From Roseiarcus sp963774195 (GTDB taxonomy: Bacteria > Pseudomonadota > Alphaproteobacteria > Rhizobiales > Beijerinckiaceae), in assembly GCA_963774195.1 (NCBI GenBank), contig CAVZDY010000006.1, positions 124,001 through 188,000 on the forward strand: 64,000 bases of DNA, in the 5' to 3' direction. Positions 43,184-53,078 of the stretch are shown here, in pieces (within the stretch, counting starts at the first letter, position 1; each line of letters starts with the position of its first letter). The translations under genes were made by a program, and so were the position numbers. Below the pieces are notes generated by a model that had not been told where the DNA came from, did not search any database, and saw only the letters and a list, made by a program, of their open reading frames with translations.

Positions 43184-43423
43184 TCAGGCCTCAGGGGCCT
43201 CGATCACGATCCACCGCTTCAGCTTCGAAATCGGCTTCGTTTCTTCGATCGACACCGTGTCGCCGACCTTATGGTTCTTGGTCTCGACATGGGCGTGATA
43301 GTTCTTCGAGCGGCGCACCGTCTTCTTCAGCAGAGGATGCGTGAAACGCCGTTCAACCTTGACGACCAAGGTCTTCTCTTGCTTGTCGCTGACAACGACG
43401 CCCTGGAGGATACGCTTTGGCAT
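43184..43423 (-). CDS. rpsQ: 30S ribosomal protein S17
   Basis: 79 residues from ATG 43423 (MPKRILQGVVVSDKQEKTLV). The OB-fold is complete, with RRFTHPLLKKTVRRSKNYHA and ETKPISKLKRWIVI. An in-frame extension to 43513 lies in rpmC and is rejected. Canonical order rpmC-rpsQ-rplN. Confidence 0.97.
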   Translation of the reverse strand: MPKRILQGVVVSDKQEKTLVVKVERRFTHPLLKKTVRRSKNYHAHVETKNHKVGDTVSIEETKPISKLKRWIVIEAPEA

Positions 43424-43433
43424 TGTCCCGCCC

Positions 43434-43649
43434 TCAGACTTTTGTCTTCGCGGCGCGCTTTTGCGCAGCGATGGTTTTGACCCGCGCGATATCGCGACGC
43501 ACGACGCGCACACGAGCGGTGTCCTGCAATTGGCCGCTCGCGCGTTGAAAGCGCAGGTTGAACTGCTCCTTCTTCAGCTTGAGGGCCTCGTCGTCCAATT
43601 GATCTTCGCTCATGACGCGCAGATCCGAGAGGCGGCTGCTGTTCTTCAT
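43434..43649 (-). CDS. rpmC: 50S ribosomal protein L29
   Basis: 71 residues forming two helices, with LKKEQFNLRFQRASGQLQDT and RVRVVRRDIARVKTI, the L29 signature. L29 lies at the polypeptide exit and helps dock trigger factor and SRP. ATG 43649 is 12 bases after rplP. Confidence 0.96.
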   Translation of the reverse strand: MKNSSRLSDLRVMSEDQLDDEALKLKKEQFNLRFQRASGQLQDTARVRVVRRDIARVKTIAAQKRAAKTKV

Positions 43650-43661
43650 GTCCGTCTCTCC

Positions 43662-44075
43662 TTACTCGGCAATGCGCTGGACGAAGCGCGTCTTGATCGG
43701 CAGCTTGGCCGCGGCAAGTTCGAACGCCTCGCGGGCGATCTGCTCCGGCACGCCGTCGACCTCGAACATGATGCGGCCCGGCGCGACGCGCGCGATCCAC
43801 AATTCCGGCGCGCCCTTGCCTTTACCCATACGCACTTCGATCGGCTTCTTCGACACCGGCACGTCGGGGAAGACGCGAATCCAGACGCGACCGGCGCGCT
43901 TCATGTGACGCGTCAACGCGCGACGGGCCGCTTCGATCTGGCGCGCCGTGACGCGCTCCGGCTCCATCGCCTTCAGGCCGAATTCGCCGAAATTCAGCGC
44001 AAACCCGCCCTTGGCGACGCCGCTAATACGGCCTTTGAACGCCTTGCGGAATTTGGTTCTCTTGGGCTGCATCAT
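43662..44075 (-). CDS. rplP: 50S ribosomal protein L16
   Basis: 137 residues with the invariant start MMQPKRTKFRKAFKGRISG, RVWIRVFPDVPVSKKPIEVR and RMGKGKGAPELWIARV. L16 helps position the acceptor end of A-site tRNA. Canonical neighbour order rpsC-rplP-rpmC and intact frame. Confidence 0.97.
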   Translation of the reverse strand: MMQPKRTKFRKAFKGRISGVAKGGFALNFGEFGLKAMEPERVTARQIEAARRALTRHMKRAGRVWIRVFPDVPVSKKPIEVRMGKGKGAPELWIARVAPGRIMFEVDGVPEQIAREAFELAAAKLPIKTRFVQRIAE

Positions 44076-44095
44076 GGTCGTGGACCTTCAATTTC

Positions 44096-44842
44096 TTAGG
44101 CAGCGTCCCGACCGTGGTCACGGTCGCGATCGCGCTCACGCGGCTCGCGCCGCGGACGATGGCTCGACGAATGGTCGGCTTCGGCGGCACGCTTCTCCTG
44201 CGCCATCGGATCGTGCTCGAGGATCTCACCCTTGAAGATCCAAACCTTCACGCCGCAAGTGCCGTAAGCCGTATGCGCAGTCGCCACGCCGTAGTCGACG
44301 TCAGCGCGCAGCGTGTGCAGCGGCACCCGCCCTTCGCGATACCACTCGAGACGAGCGATTTCCGCACCGCCCAAGCGACCGGAGCAGTTGATGCGGATGC
44401 CCTCGGCGCCCAGACGCATCGCCGACTGAACGGCGCGCTTCATCGCCCGGCGGAACGCAACGCGACGCTCGAGCTGCTGGGCGATCGAATCGGCGACCAG
44501 CGCAGCGTCGATTTCCGGCTTGCGGACCTCGACGATGTTGATCGCGACTTCCGACTGCGTGAGCTTGGCGACCTGGCGGCGCAGCTTGTCGATGTCCGCG
44601 CCCTTCTTGCCGATCACGACGCCCGGACGGGCGGAGTGAATGTTCACGCGGCACTTCTTGTGCGGCCGCTCGATGACGATCTTGGAGATCGCCGCCTGCT
44701 TCAGGGCGCCCATCAGCACCTCGCGGATCTTCATGTCCTCGTGCAGCAGCTTGCCGTATTCGCCCTTGTTCGAGAACCAGCGCGAATCCCACGTGCGGTT
44801 GACGCCGAGGCGCAGACCGATCGGATTGATCTTCTGTCCCAT
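44096..44842 (-). CDS. rpsC: 30S ribosomal protein S3
   Basis: 248 residues. The N-terminal KH domain includes SARPGVVIGKKGADIDKLRR and the C-terminal domain includes GLRLGVNRTWDSRW at the start and DVDYGVATAHTAYGTCGVKV. The last ~30 residues are a highly charged Arg/Asp/Glu tail, common in Alphaproteobacteria. S3 forms the mRNA entry site with helicase-like function. Confidence 0.97.
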   Translation of the reverse strand: MGQKINPIGLRLGVNRTWDSRWFSNKGEYGKLLHEDMKIREVLMGALKQAAISKIVIERPHKKCRVNIHSARPGVVIGKKGADIDKLRRQVAKLTQSEVAINIVEVRKPEIDAALVADSIAQQLERRVAFRRAMKRAVQSAMRLGAEGIRINCSGRLGGAEIARLEWYREGRVPLHTLRADVDYGVATAHTAYGTCGVKVWIFKGEILEHDPMAQEKRAAEADHSSSHRPRREPRERDRDRDHGRDAA

Positions 44843-44852
44843 CGTTGACTCC

Positions 44853-45245
44853 TCAGGCCGCGTCAGCGGCGGTTTCCGCCACTTCGCGCACGACGATCGT
44901 AATGTTCGAGAACGGCTTTTCGATCCGTCCGGCGCGACCGCGCGCGCGGGGGCTGAAGCGCCGCATCACCATGTCCTTGCCAACCCAAGCTTGCGCGACG
45001 ATGAGGTCGTCAACGTCAAGCTCGTGATTGTTTTCGGCATTGGCGATCGCGAACTCGAGCGCCTTCTTCACCTCGGTCGAAATTCTCTTGTTGGAGAATT
45101 CGAGGTCGGCGAGCGCAGTCGAAACCTTCTTGCCACGGATGAGCTGGGCCAGCAGATTGAGCTTCTGCGGGCTCACGCGCAGCATGCGAATGGTCGCCTT
45201 CGCTTCGTTGTCGGCGAGACGCCGAGGATTGGCTTGCTTCGACAT
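44853..45245 (-). CDS. rplV: 50S ribosomal protein L22
   Basis: 130 residues. IRMLRVSPQKLNLLAQLIRG, ANAENNHELDVDDLIVAQAW and RFSPRARGRAGRIEKPFSNI mark L22, whose beta-hairpin lines the exit tunnel and is the site of some macrolide-resistance changes. It starts four bases after rpsS. The frame is intact. Confidence 0.97.
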   Translation of the reverse strand: MSKQANPRRLADNEAKATIRMLRVSPQKLNLLAQLIRGKKVSTALADLEFSNKRISTEVKKALEFAIANAENNHELDVDDLIVAQAWVGKDMVMRRFSPRARGRAGRIEKPFSNITIVVREVAETAADAA

Positions 45246-45249
45246 CGCG

Positions 45250-45529
45250 TTAAGCCCTCTTCGCCTTCTTGTCGGCGGAATGGCCGTGGAACGTGCGCGT
45301 CGGCGCGAATTCGCCGAACTTGTGACCGATCATCTCTTCGGTGACCGACACCGGCACGTGCTTGTGACCGTTGTGGACGCCGAACGTCAGACCGACGAAC
45401 TGCGGCAAAATCGTCGACCGCCGGCTCCAGAATCTTGATGACGTCGGAGCGACCCGAGCCGCGCGCGACGTCCGCCTTCTTAAGCATGTAGCCATCGACG
45501 AACGGCCCCTTCCAAATCGAACGCGTCAT
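45250..45529 (-). CDS. rpsS: 30S ribosomal protein S19, one-base frameshift as written
   Basis: The N-terminal part from ATG 45529 reads MTRSIWKGPFVDGYMLKKAD to SDVIKI. The rest, WSRRSTILPQFVGLTFGVHN onward through HKFGEFAPTRTFHGHSADKK, continues in a different frame to the stop at 45250. Removing one base from the pair 45431-45432 joins them into a 92-residue S19, the exact family length. S19 is essential and sits at the head of the small subunit with S13. Because a true lesion would be lethal unless another copy exists, the extra base is most likely a sequence error. Confidence 0.93.
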
Positions 45530-45532
45530 GGC

Positions 45533-46372
45533 TTAGCCCTTCTTCTTGCGGACGTGCCGCGAGGCGACGATGAACTTGTCGGTCGACTTGTTCGAGCGCG
45601 TCTTCTTACCCTTGGTCGGCTTGCCCCACGGAGAAACCGGGTGCCGGCCGCCGGAGGTGCGGCCTTCGCCGCCGCCGTGCGGGTGGTCGACCGGGTTCAT
45701 GGTGACGCCACGGTTGTGTGGGCGCTGGCCGAGCCAACGATTGCGACCGGCCTTGCCGAGCGACGCGTTCATGTGGTCGGGGTTCGACACCGCGCCCACC
45801 GTCGCAAAGCACTGGCCGTGAACCAGGCGCTGCTCGCCCGAATTCAGACGCAGCGACACATAGCCTTGGTCGCGGCCGACGATCTGCGCGTAGGTCCCGG
45901 CCGAACGGGCAACCGCCCCGCCCTTGCCGATCTTCAGCTCGACGTTGTGCACGATCGTGCCGACCGGAATGTTGGCCAGCGGCATCGCATTGCCCGGCTT
46001 GACGTCGACCTGCTCGCCCGCGATCACCGTGTCGCCGACGCTGAGACGCTGCGGGGCGATGATGTAAGCGAGTTCGTCGTCCGCGTAGCGCACCAGAGCG
46101 ATGAAGCTCGTGCGGTTCGGATCGTACTCGAGCCGCTCCACCGTGCCGGCGACGCCGAGCTTGCGACGCTTGAAGTCCACCAGACGATACGACTGCTTGT
46201 GACCGCCGCCGCGGAACCGCACTGTGATGCGGCCCATGTTATTGCGGCCGCCCTTTTCGGACTTGCCAACCGTCAGCGTCTTGACCGGCTTGCCCTTAAA
46301 GAGCTCGCTGCGGTCGACGATCGCGAGCTGACGAATGCCCGGGGTCGTCGGATTGTATGTCTTGAGAGCCAT
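45533..46372 (-). CDS. rplB: 50S ribosomal protein L2
   Basis: 279 residues. MALKTYNPTTPGIRQLAIVD, GRITVRFRGGGHKQSYRLVD and GVTMNPVDHPHGGGEGRTSG, including the histidine needed for peptidyl transfer, identify L2. It is the core protein of the peptidyl-transferase region. It lies 12 bases after rplW and three bases before rpsS. Confidence 0.98.
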   Translation of the reverse strand: MALKTYNPTTPGIRQLAIVDRSELFKGKPVKTLTVGKSEKGGRNNMGRITVRFRGGGHKQSYRLVDFKRRKLGVAGTVERLEYDPNRTSFIALVRYADDELAYIIAPQRLSVGDTVIAGEQVDVKPGNAMPLANIPVGTIVHNVELKIGKGGAVARSAGTYAQIVGRDQGYVSLRLNSGEQRLVHGQCFATVGAVSNPDHMNASLGKAGRNRWLGQRPHNRGVTMNPVDHPHGGGEGRTSGGRHPVSPWGKPTKGKKTRSNKSTDKFIVASRHVRKKKG

Positions 46373-46384
46373 TGTCCTGAACCC

Positions 46385-46681
46385 TTACAGACCGCTGGTC
46401 ACGTCGATGCGATGACCGTCGGCGAGCGTCACGACGGCTTTCTTGACGTCCTGCTGTCGGCCACGGACGCCGCGAAACACCTTGTTCTTGCCCTTGCGAA
46501 CGAGCGTGTTCACGGCGGTCACCTTGACGTCGAACAGCTTCTCGATCGCCGCCTTGATCTGCGGCTTGGTGGCCTCGCGGCGCACCTTGAACACGAACTG
46601 GTTGGTCTCGGACGCGATCGTCGCCTTCTCGGTGATCACCGGCGCGACGATCGTGTCGTAGTGGCGAGCGTCATTGCTCAT
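46385..46681 (-). CDS. rplW: 50S ribosomal protein L23
   Basis: 98 residues with HYDTIVAPVITEKATIASET and FKVRREATKPQIKAAIEKLF, the L23 fold that forms the docking site for trigger factor and SRP at the exit port. Its ATG overlaps the rplD stop as ATGA. Confidence 0.97.
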   Translation of the reverse strand: MSNDARHYDTIVAPVITEKATIASETNQFVFKVRREATKPQIKAAIEKLFDVKVTAVNTLVRKGKNKVFRGVRGRQQDVKKAVVTLADGHRIDVTSGL

Positions 46682-47298
46682 TTGAACCGCGCCTCCAGCG
46701 CTTCGATCGCGGCCTTGGTCAGCACGAGCTTCTCGCGGCGCATAATGTCATAGACGTTGATGCCCTGCGCGGGCAGCACGTCGACCTGCGGCAGGTTGCG
46801 GGCCGCCGCGGCGAAATTGTCGTCGAGCGTCGCGCCGTCGATGATCAGCACGTTGCTCAGCGACGCCTTGGCGAAGTTTTCGCGCAACGTCTTCGTCTTG
46901 GCCTGCTCGAGCTGCGCGCTCTCCCAGACCACTAGGCCGCCGTCGCGCTGCTTGGCCGACAGCGCGTGGCGCAGCGCCAGCGCGCGCACCTTCTTGGGAA
47001 GGTCGTGGGCATGGCTGCGAACAACCGGCCCCATCGCACGACCGCCGCCGCGGAACTGCGGCACGCGTGCGGAGCCGTGACGGGCGCCGCCGGTCCCCTT
47101 CTGCTTGTACATCTTCTTGCCGGTGCGGTGGATGTCCGCGCGGCCGAGCGTTTTGTGGTCGCCAGCCTGGCGCTTGGCGAGCTGCCAGCGCACCATGCGC
47201 GCGATCAGGTCCTCGCGCGGCTCCAGGCCGAAGATCGCGTCGTCGAGCTCGAGCGAGCCGGCGGTCGATCCATCAATCGACGTCATGTCGAATTTCAT
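46678..47298 (-). CDS. rplD: 50S ribosomal protein L4
   Basis: 206 residues from ATG 47298 (MKFDMTSIDGSTAGSLELDD). GRADIHRTGKKMYKQKGTGG and RHGSARVPQFRGGGRAMGPV form the loop that lines the exit tunnel. An upstream in-frame start at 47352 lies within rplC and is rejected. L4 can also act as the S10-operon repressor in some bacteria. Confidence 0.97.
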   Translation of the reverse strand: MKFDMTSIDGSTAGSLELDDAIFGLEPREDLIARMVRWQLAKRQAGDHKTLGRADIHRTGKKMYKQKGTGGARHGSARVPQFRGGGRAMGPVVRSHAHDLPKKVRALALRHALSAKQRDGGLVVWESAQLEQAKTKTLRENFAKASLSNVLIIDGATLDDNFAAAARNLPQVDVLPAQGINVYDIMRREKLVLTKAAIEALEARFK

Positions 47299-47302
47299 AA
47301 CG

Positions 47303-48025
47303 TCATTCTCCCTTCGGCTCGGCGGCAGGCGCTTCGGCCGACGCTTCAGCATTCACACGGAACTTGCCCGGCAACGGGGCGTCCTTCGGCAGTGGCTTTT
47401 TCACAGCGTCACGCACTGCGATCCAGCCGCCCGCATGTCCAGGCACCGAACCTTCGACGAGGATGAGGCCGCGCTCGACGTCGGTCTGCACGACGCGCAG
47501 ATTCTGCGTCGTGACGCGATCCACGCCCATGTGGCCCGCCATCTTCTTGTTCTTCCAGGTCTTGCCCGGGTCCTGACGACCACCGGTCGAACCATGCGAA
47601 CGGTGCGAGACCGAGACGCCGTGCGTCGCGCGCAGACCGCGGAAGTTCCACCGCTTCATCGGGCCGGCGAAGCCCTTACCGATCGTCACGCCCGTAACGT
47701 CGACAAACTGGCCGACGAGAAAATGATCGGCGGTGATTTCAGCGCCGATCGGGATCATCTTATCCTCGGCGACGCGGAACTCCGCGAGCTTGAGCTTGGG
47801 CTCGACATGCGCGACGGCGAAACGGCCGCGCTCGGCTTTGCTGACATTCTTGACCTTGGCGCGGCCGATGCCGACCTGAAGCGCGGTGTAACCGTTCTTC
47901 TCCTGGGTGCGATGCGCAACGACCTGACAGCCCTCGACCTTGAGGACCGTGACCGGAACGTGATCGCCCGCGTCGGTGAAGATGCGGGTCATCCCCAGCT
48001 TCTGTGCGATAATGCCTGAACGCAT
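47303..48025 (-). CDS. rplC: 50S ribosomal protein L3
   Basis: 240 residues. MRSGIIAQKLGMTRIFTDAG at the start and RGLRATHGVSVSHRSHGSTG followed by RQDPGKTWKNKKMAGHMG are L3 signatures. It is one of the first assembly proteins of the large subunit. The C-terminal Ala/Glu-rich tail of about 15 residues is typical of Alphaproteobacteria. The rpsJ gene is 56 bases upstream. Confidence 0.97.
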   Translation of the reverse strand: MRSGIIAQKLGMTRIFTDAGDHVPVTVLKVEGCQVVAHRTQEKNGYTALQVGIGRAKVKNVSKAERGRFAVAHVEPKLKLAEFRVAEDKMIPIGAEITADHFLVGQFVDVTGVTIGKGFAGPMKRWNFRGLRATHGVSVSHRSHGSTGGRQDPGKTWKNKKMAGHMGVDRVTTQNLRVVQTDVERGLILVEGSVPGHAGGWIAVRDAVKKPLPKDAPLPGKFRVNAEASAEAPAAEPKGE

Positions 48026-48081
48026 GGCGCTAATCCTTCAGAGCGCATTCGCTTCCTGCGAAGAGGCGCTCGCCAAATTCC

Positions 48082-48390
<309 letters not shown>

Positions 48391-48454
48391 GTCTGTCAGA
48401 TCCCTGGCCGGCGCGGACGGGGCGGCTGCCCCGCCCGGCTTTCACGTGCTTTCG

Positions 48455-49645
<1,191 letters not shown>

Positions 49646-49699
49646 GGCCGGACTCCTTCTCGTGATTCCTAGAATTAACGCTTTGGGCGGCTGGCCGCC

Positions 49700-51777
49700 T
49701 TACTTGAACTTGGCCTGGATCTCCTGCGAGACCGCGGCGGGCACCTGCTCGTAGTGGTCGAACTGCATGGTGAAGTTGGCGCGCCCTTGCGTACCCGAAC
49801 GGAGCTGATTCACGTAGCCGAACATGTTGGCCAGCGGCACCATCGCATTGATGACGACCGCATTGGCGCGCATGTCCTGACCCTGAACCTGCCCACGACG
49901 GGACAGAAGATCGCCCATCACGAAGCCGGTGTGCTCTTCCGGCGTCACCACCTCCACCTTCATGATCGGCTCGAGCAGCGCGGAGCCGCCCTTCTGCAAG
50001 CCCTCACGGAACGCAGCGCGCGACGCGATTTCGAACGCCAGCGCCGACGAGTTGACGTCGTGGTAGGCGCCGTCGATCAGCGTCGCCTTGACGTCGACAA
50101 CCGGGAAGCCGGCCAGAATGCCGGACCCCATCACGCTGTTGATGCCTTTCTCGACGCCGGGAATATATTCCTTCGGCACCGCGCCGCCGACGACCTTCGC
50201 CTCGAACGAGGCGCCCGCGCCGGGCTCGGCCGGCTCGAACACGATCGTCACCTTTGCGAACTGACCAGTGCCGCCAGTCTGCTTCTTGTGGGTATAGGTG
50301 ATCTCGGTCTTCTTGGTCAGCTTTTCGCGATAAGCGACCTGCGGCGCGCCAATGCTCGCTTCGACCTTATAAGTGCGCTTGAGAATGTCGACCTTGATGT
50401 CGAGATGCAGTTCGCCCATCCCCTTGAGGATGGTCTGGCCGGACTCTGGGTCCGTCGAGACGCGGAAGGACGGATCCTCCGCGGCGAGCTTCGACAGCGC
50501 GACGCCCAGCTTCTCCTGGTCCGCCTTCGACTTCGGCTCGATCGCGATCTCGATGACGGGCTCGGGGAACTCCATCTTCTCAAGAATGACCGGCTTCAGC
50601 TGGTCGCACAGCGTATCGCCTGTACGGGTGTCCTTGAGACCCGCGAGCGCGACGATGTCGCCGGCATAAGCTTCCTTGATGTCCTCGCGATTGTTGGCGT
50701 GCATCAGCAGCATGCGGCCGACGCGCTCTTTCTTGTCCTTGGTCGAGTTGACGACCGTCGTGCCCGACTCGATCTTGCCCGAATAGACGCGGCAGAAGGT
50801 GATCGTGCCGACGAACGGATCGTCCATGATCTTGAACGCGAGCATCGAGAAGGGCTCAGAGTTCGATCGGGTTGCGAACAATTTCCTCGCCCGTATCGAC
50901 GTTGACGCCCCTGATGCCGCCGCGATCGATCGGCGAGGGGAGATAGTCGACAACCGCGTCGAGCAGCGGCTGCACGCCTTTGTTCTTGAACGCCGAGCCG
51001 CACAGCACCGGCACGAAGGTGATCTGCTTGACCGCCTTGCGGACGAGGCGCTTCAGCGTATCGATGTCGGGCTCCTGCCCGTCGAGATACGCGCCCATCA
51101 CGTCGTCGTCGAGCTCGACCGCCGCCTCGATGAGGGTGTGGCGATATTCTTCCGCGCGAGCCTTGAGGTCGTCGGGAATCTCTTCGTCGTGATACTTCGC
51201 GCCGAGGCCCTCGTCTTCCCAGACGACCGCCTTCATGCGCAGAAGATCGATCACGCCCTTGAAGTTCGAACTCCGAGCCGATCGGCAGCTGAATGCAGAC
51301 CGGGCGACCGCCGACCTTCGTCTTGATCTCGTCGACGCAGCGATAGAAATCAGCGCCGATCTTGTCCATCTTGTTGACGAACACAATACGAGGCACGTTG
51401 TATTTGTCGGCCTGACGCCAGACGGTCTCCGTCTGCGGCTCAACGCCCTGGTTGCCGTCGAGCACGCAAACCGCGCCGTCGAGCACGCGCAACGAACGCT
51501 CGACCTCGATCGTGAAGTCGACGTGACCAGGCGTGTCGATGATGTTCAGGCGCTTGTCGTGCCAGAACGTCGTCGTCGCGGCCGACGTGATCGTGATGCC
51601 GCGTTCCTGCTCCTGCTCCATCCAGTCCATCGTGGCGGCGCCGTCATGGACTTCGCCGATCTTATGGGACTTACCAGAGTAGTAGAGGATGCGCTCAGTC
51701 GTCGTCGTCTTACCGGCATCAATGTGGGCCATGATGCCGAAGTTACGATAGTCCTCAATAGCGTGGCTGCGCGCCAT
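49700..51777 (-). CDS. fusA: Elongation factor G, two one-base frameshifts as written
   Basis: Reading starts at 51777 (MARSHAIEDYRNFGIMAHID, GTPase motifs AHIDAGKTTTTE, DTPGHVDF, NKMDK). It shifts frame after LPIGSE at 51269-51270, continues NFKGVIDLLRMKAVVWEDEG to RNPIE, and shifts again at 50862-50863 into SEPFSMLAFKIMDDPFVGTI to the C-terminus. Each shift is one extra base in a GAGTTCGA context. Removing both gives 691 residues, exactly the EF-G length. EF-G drives translocation and is essential, so two independent true frameshifts are implausible. Confidence 0.93.
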
Positions 51778-51809
51778 AGCGATATTCCCGTCTGGAGATC
51801 AGCGTGCGG

Positions 51810-52280
51810 TTACCAGCGATAGTGGGCAAACGCGCGGTTGGCTTCCGCCATCCGGTGCGTATCTTCGCGCTTCTTGACAGCCGCGCCGCGGTTGTTCGAC
51901 GCGTCCAGGAGTTCAGCCGAAAGACGATCGACCATGGTCTTGTCATTGCGATCGCGAGCGGCGGCGATGATCCAGCGGATCGCCAACGCCTGGCGACGCT
52001 CGGTGCGAACTTCGACCGGGACCTGGTAGGTCGCGCCGCCGACGCGACGCGAACGAACCTCAACCGCCGGCGCGACGTTCTCGAGCGCCTGACGAAACAC
52101 CGCCAGCGGATCGGTCTTGACGCGAGTCTCGATGCCGTCGAGCGCGCCATAGACGATCGCCTCGGCGACCGACTTCTTGCCCTCGTACATGATCGTGTTC
52201 ATGAACTTCGCAATCACCACGTCGCCAAACTTGGCGTCCGGGATGATTTCGCGTTTCTCAGCGCTATGGCGGCGCGACAT
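51810..52280 (-). CDS. rpsG: 30S ribosomal protein S7
   Basis: 156 residues. MSRRHSAEKREIIPDAKFGD, VKTDPLAVFRQALENVAPAV and EVRSRRVGGATYQVPVEVRT are the S7 motifs. S7 organises the head of the small subunit near the E site and is a str-operon regulator in enterics. It lies between rpsL (26 bases) and fusA (32 bases). The frame is intact. Confidence 0.97.
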   Translation of the reverse strand: MSRRHSAEKREIIPDAKFGDVVIAKFMNTIMYEGKKSVAEAIVYGALDGIETRVKTDPLAVFRQALENVAPAVEVRSRRVGGATYQVPVEVRTERRQALAIRWIIAAARDRNDKTMVDRLSAELLDASNNRGAAVKKREDTHRMAEANRAFAHYRW

Positions 52281-52306
52281 GGCCTGCTCCTAGTCGAATA
52301 GATGGA

Positions 52307-52678
52307 TCACTTCGGACGCTTGGCGCCGTACTTCGAGCGGCGCTGCTTGCGGTCCTTGACGCCCTGCGTATCGAGCACGCCGCGCAGGATGTGGTAGCGC
52401 ACGCCCGGCAAGTCCTTCACGCGGCCGCCGCGGATCATCACCACGGAATGCTCTTGCAGATTGTGGCCTTCGCCGGGAATGTAGCCGATGACTTCGAAGC
52501 CGTTGGTGAGACGAACCTTCGCCACCTTGCGGAGCGCCGAGTTCGGCTTCTTCGGCGTCGTCGTATAGACGCGAGTGCAGACGCCACGCTTCTGCGGGCT
52601 CGCCTGCAGATGGCGCGCCTTCTCGCGGTAGGTCTTGGGTTGCCGCGGTTTGCGGATCAACTGGCTGATCGTCGGCAT
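52307..52678 (-). CDS. rpsL: 30S ribosomal protein S12
   Basis: 123 residues. MPTISQLIRKPRQPKTYREK start, TTTPKKPNSALRKVAKVRLT (containing the Lys whose change gives streptomycin resistance) and the second loop GRVKDLPGVRYHILRGVLDT. The lysine positions are the wild-type, streptomycin-sensitive residues. It heads the str operon rpsL-rpsG-fusA-tuf. A sigma70-type promoter lies about 300 bases upstream. Confidence 0.98.
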   Translation of the reverse strand: MPTISQLIRKPRQPKTYREKARHLQASPQKRGVCTRVYTTTPKKPNSALRKVAKVRLTNGFEVIGYIPGEGHNLQEHSVVMIRGGRVKDLPGVRYHILRGVLDTQGVKDRKQRRSKYGAKRPK

Positions 52679-52781
52679 CGTTTGCCCTTCGTCCCGGTCA
52701 ACAATGGCGCAGCCTCGCGGCTACGCCGTTCGAATTTCACAACTCATCGGCGGCGCTGCGCACGAAACCAAACGCGCCACG

Positions 52782-52800
52782 AAAACCCTGTCCGGGTTTT
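52782..52800 (-). promoter_or_regulatory. Attenuator-like hairpin in the rpsL leader
   Basis: AAAACCC and GGGTTTT pair perfectly around a five-base loop, and the minus-strand copy ends in TTTTC. It is about 105 bases before the rpsL start. It could attenuate or be bypassed by antitermination. Confidence 0.4.
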
Positions 52801-52921
52801 GGGCGCTGATTTCGCAGAGGACCACGGAGACCCGCGTTCTTGCGTCGTCTAACCCGGCAAAGCGTTAGCCCGCCAGTATGGTTTGATCGTCGATGAGATC
52901 GTCAGCGTTTAGAGCCGCTGG

Positions 52922-52944
52922 GTTTTGGGCGCGTCGCCCAAAAC
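52922..52944. promoter_or_regulatory. Ten-base-pair hairpin in the rpsL leader
   Basis: GTTTTGGGCG and CGCCCAAAAC form a perfect 10-base-pair stem with a three-base loop, about 35 bases after the predicted transcription start. There is no U-tract, so a regulatory or RNA-stability role is more likely than termination. Confidence 0.4.
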
Positions 52945-52977
52945 AACGAAGCTCTACAGCCTGTCGAAAGCGGGCGG

Positions 52978-53006
52978 ACCATATGCGCGGGGTCCGCACC
53001 CGTCAA
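52978..53006 (-). promoter_or_regulatory. Sigma70-type promoter of the str operon
   Basis: On the minus strand TTGACG (53006-53001) and TATGGT (52983-52978) are separated by exactly 17 bases. This is the best promoter-like sequence in the window and points at rpsL with a leader of roughly 295 bases. Confidence 0.65.
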
Positions 53007-53044
53007 CCCCTCTCCATCAAGAAAAGCTACAATTCCTGGCTTGG

Positions 53045-53063
53045 CCCGCCCGCCGAGGGCGGG
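53045..53063 (-). terminator. GC-rich hairpin after the PAS-domain gene
   Basis: CCCGCCC and GGGCGGG form a 7-base-pair stem with a five-base loop 16 bases past the stop codon of the PAS gene. The following bases are not T-rich, so termination strength is uncertain. Confidence 0.4.
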
Positions 53064-53078
53064 GTGAATGGACGCCCG

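Larger units (their letters stand above)
52679..53078. other. Leader and promoter region of the str operon, no gene
   Basis: 400 bases without a coding sequence I can support. On the minus strand they contain, in transcription order, a GC-rich hairpin (53045-53063), the promoter at 52978-53006 and two strong hairpins in the leader (52922-52944 and 52782-52800). Confidence 0.7.
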
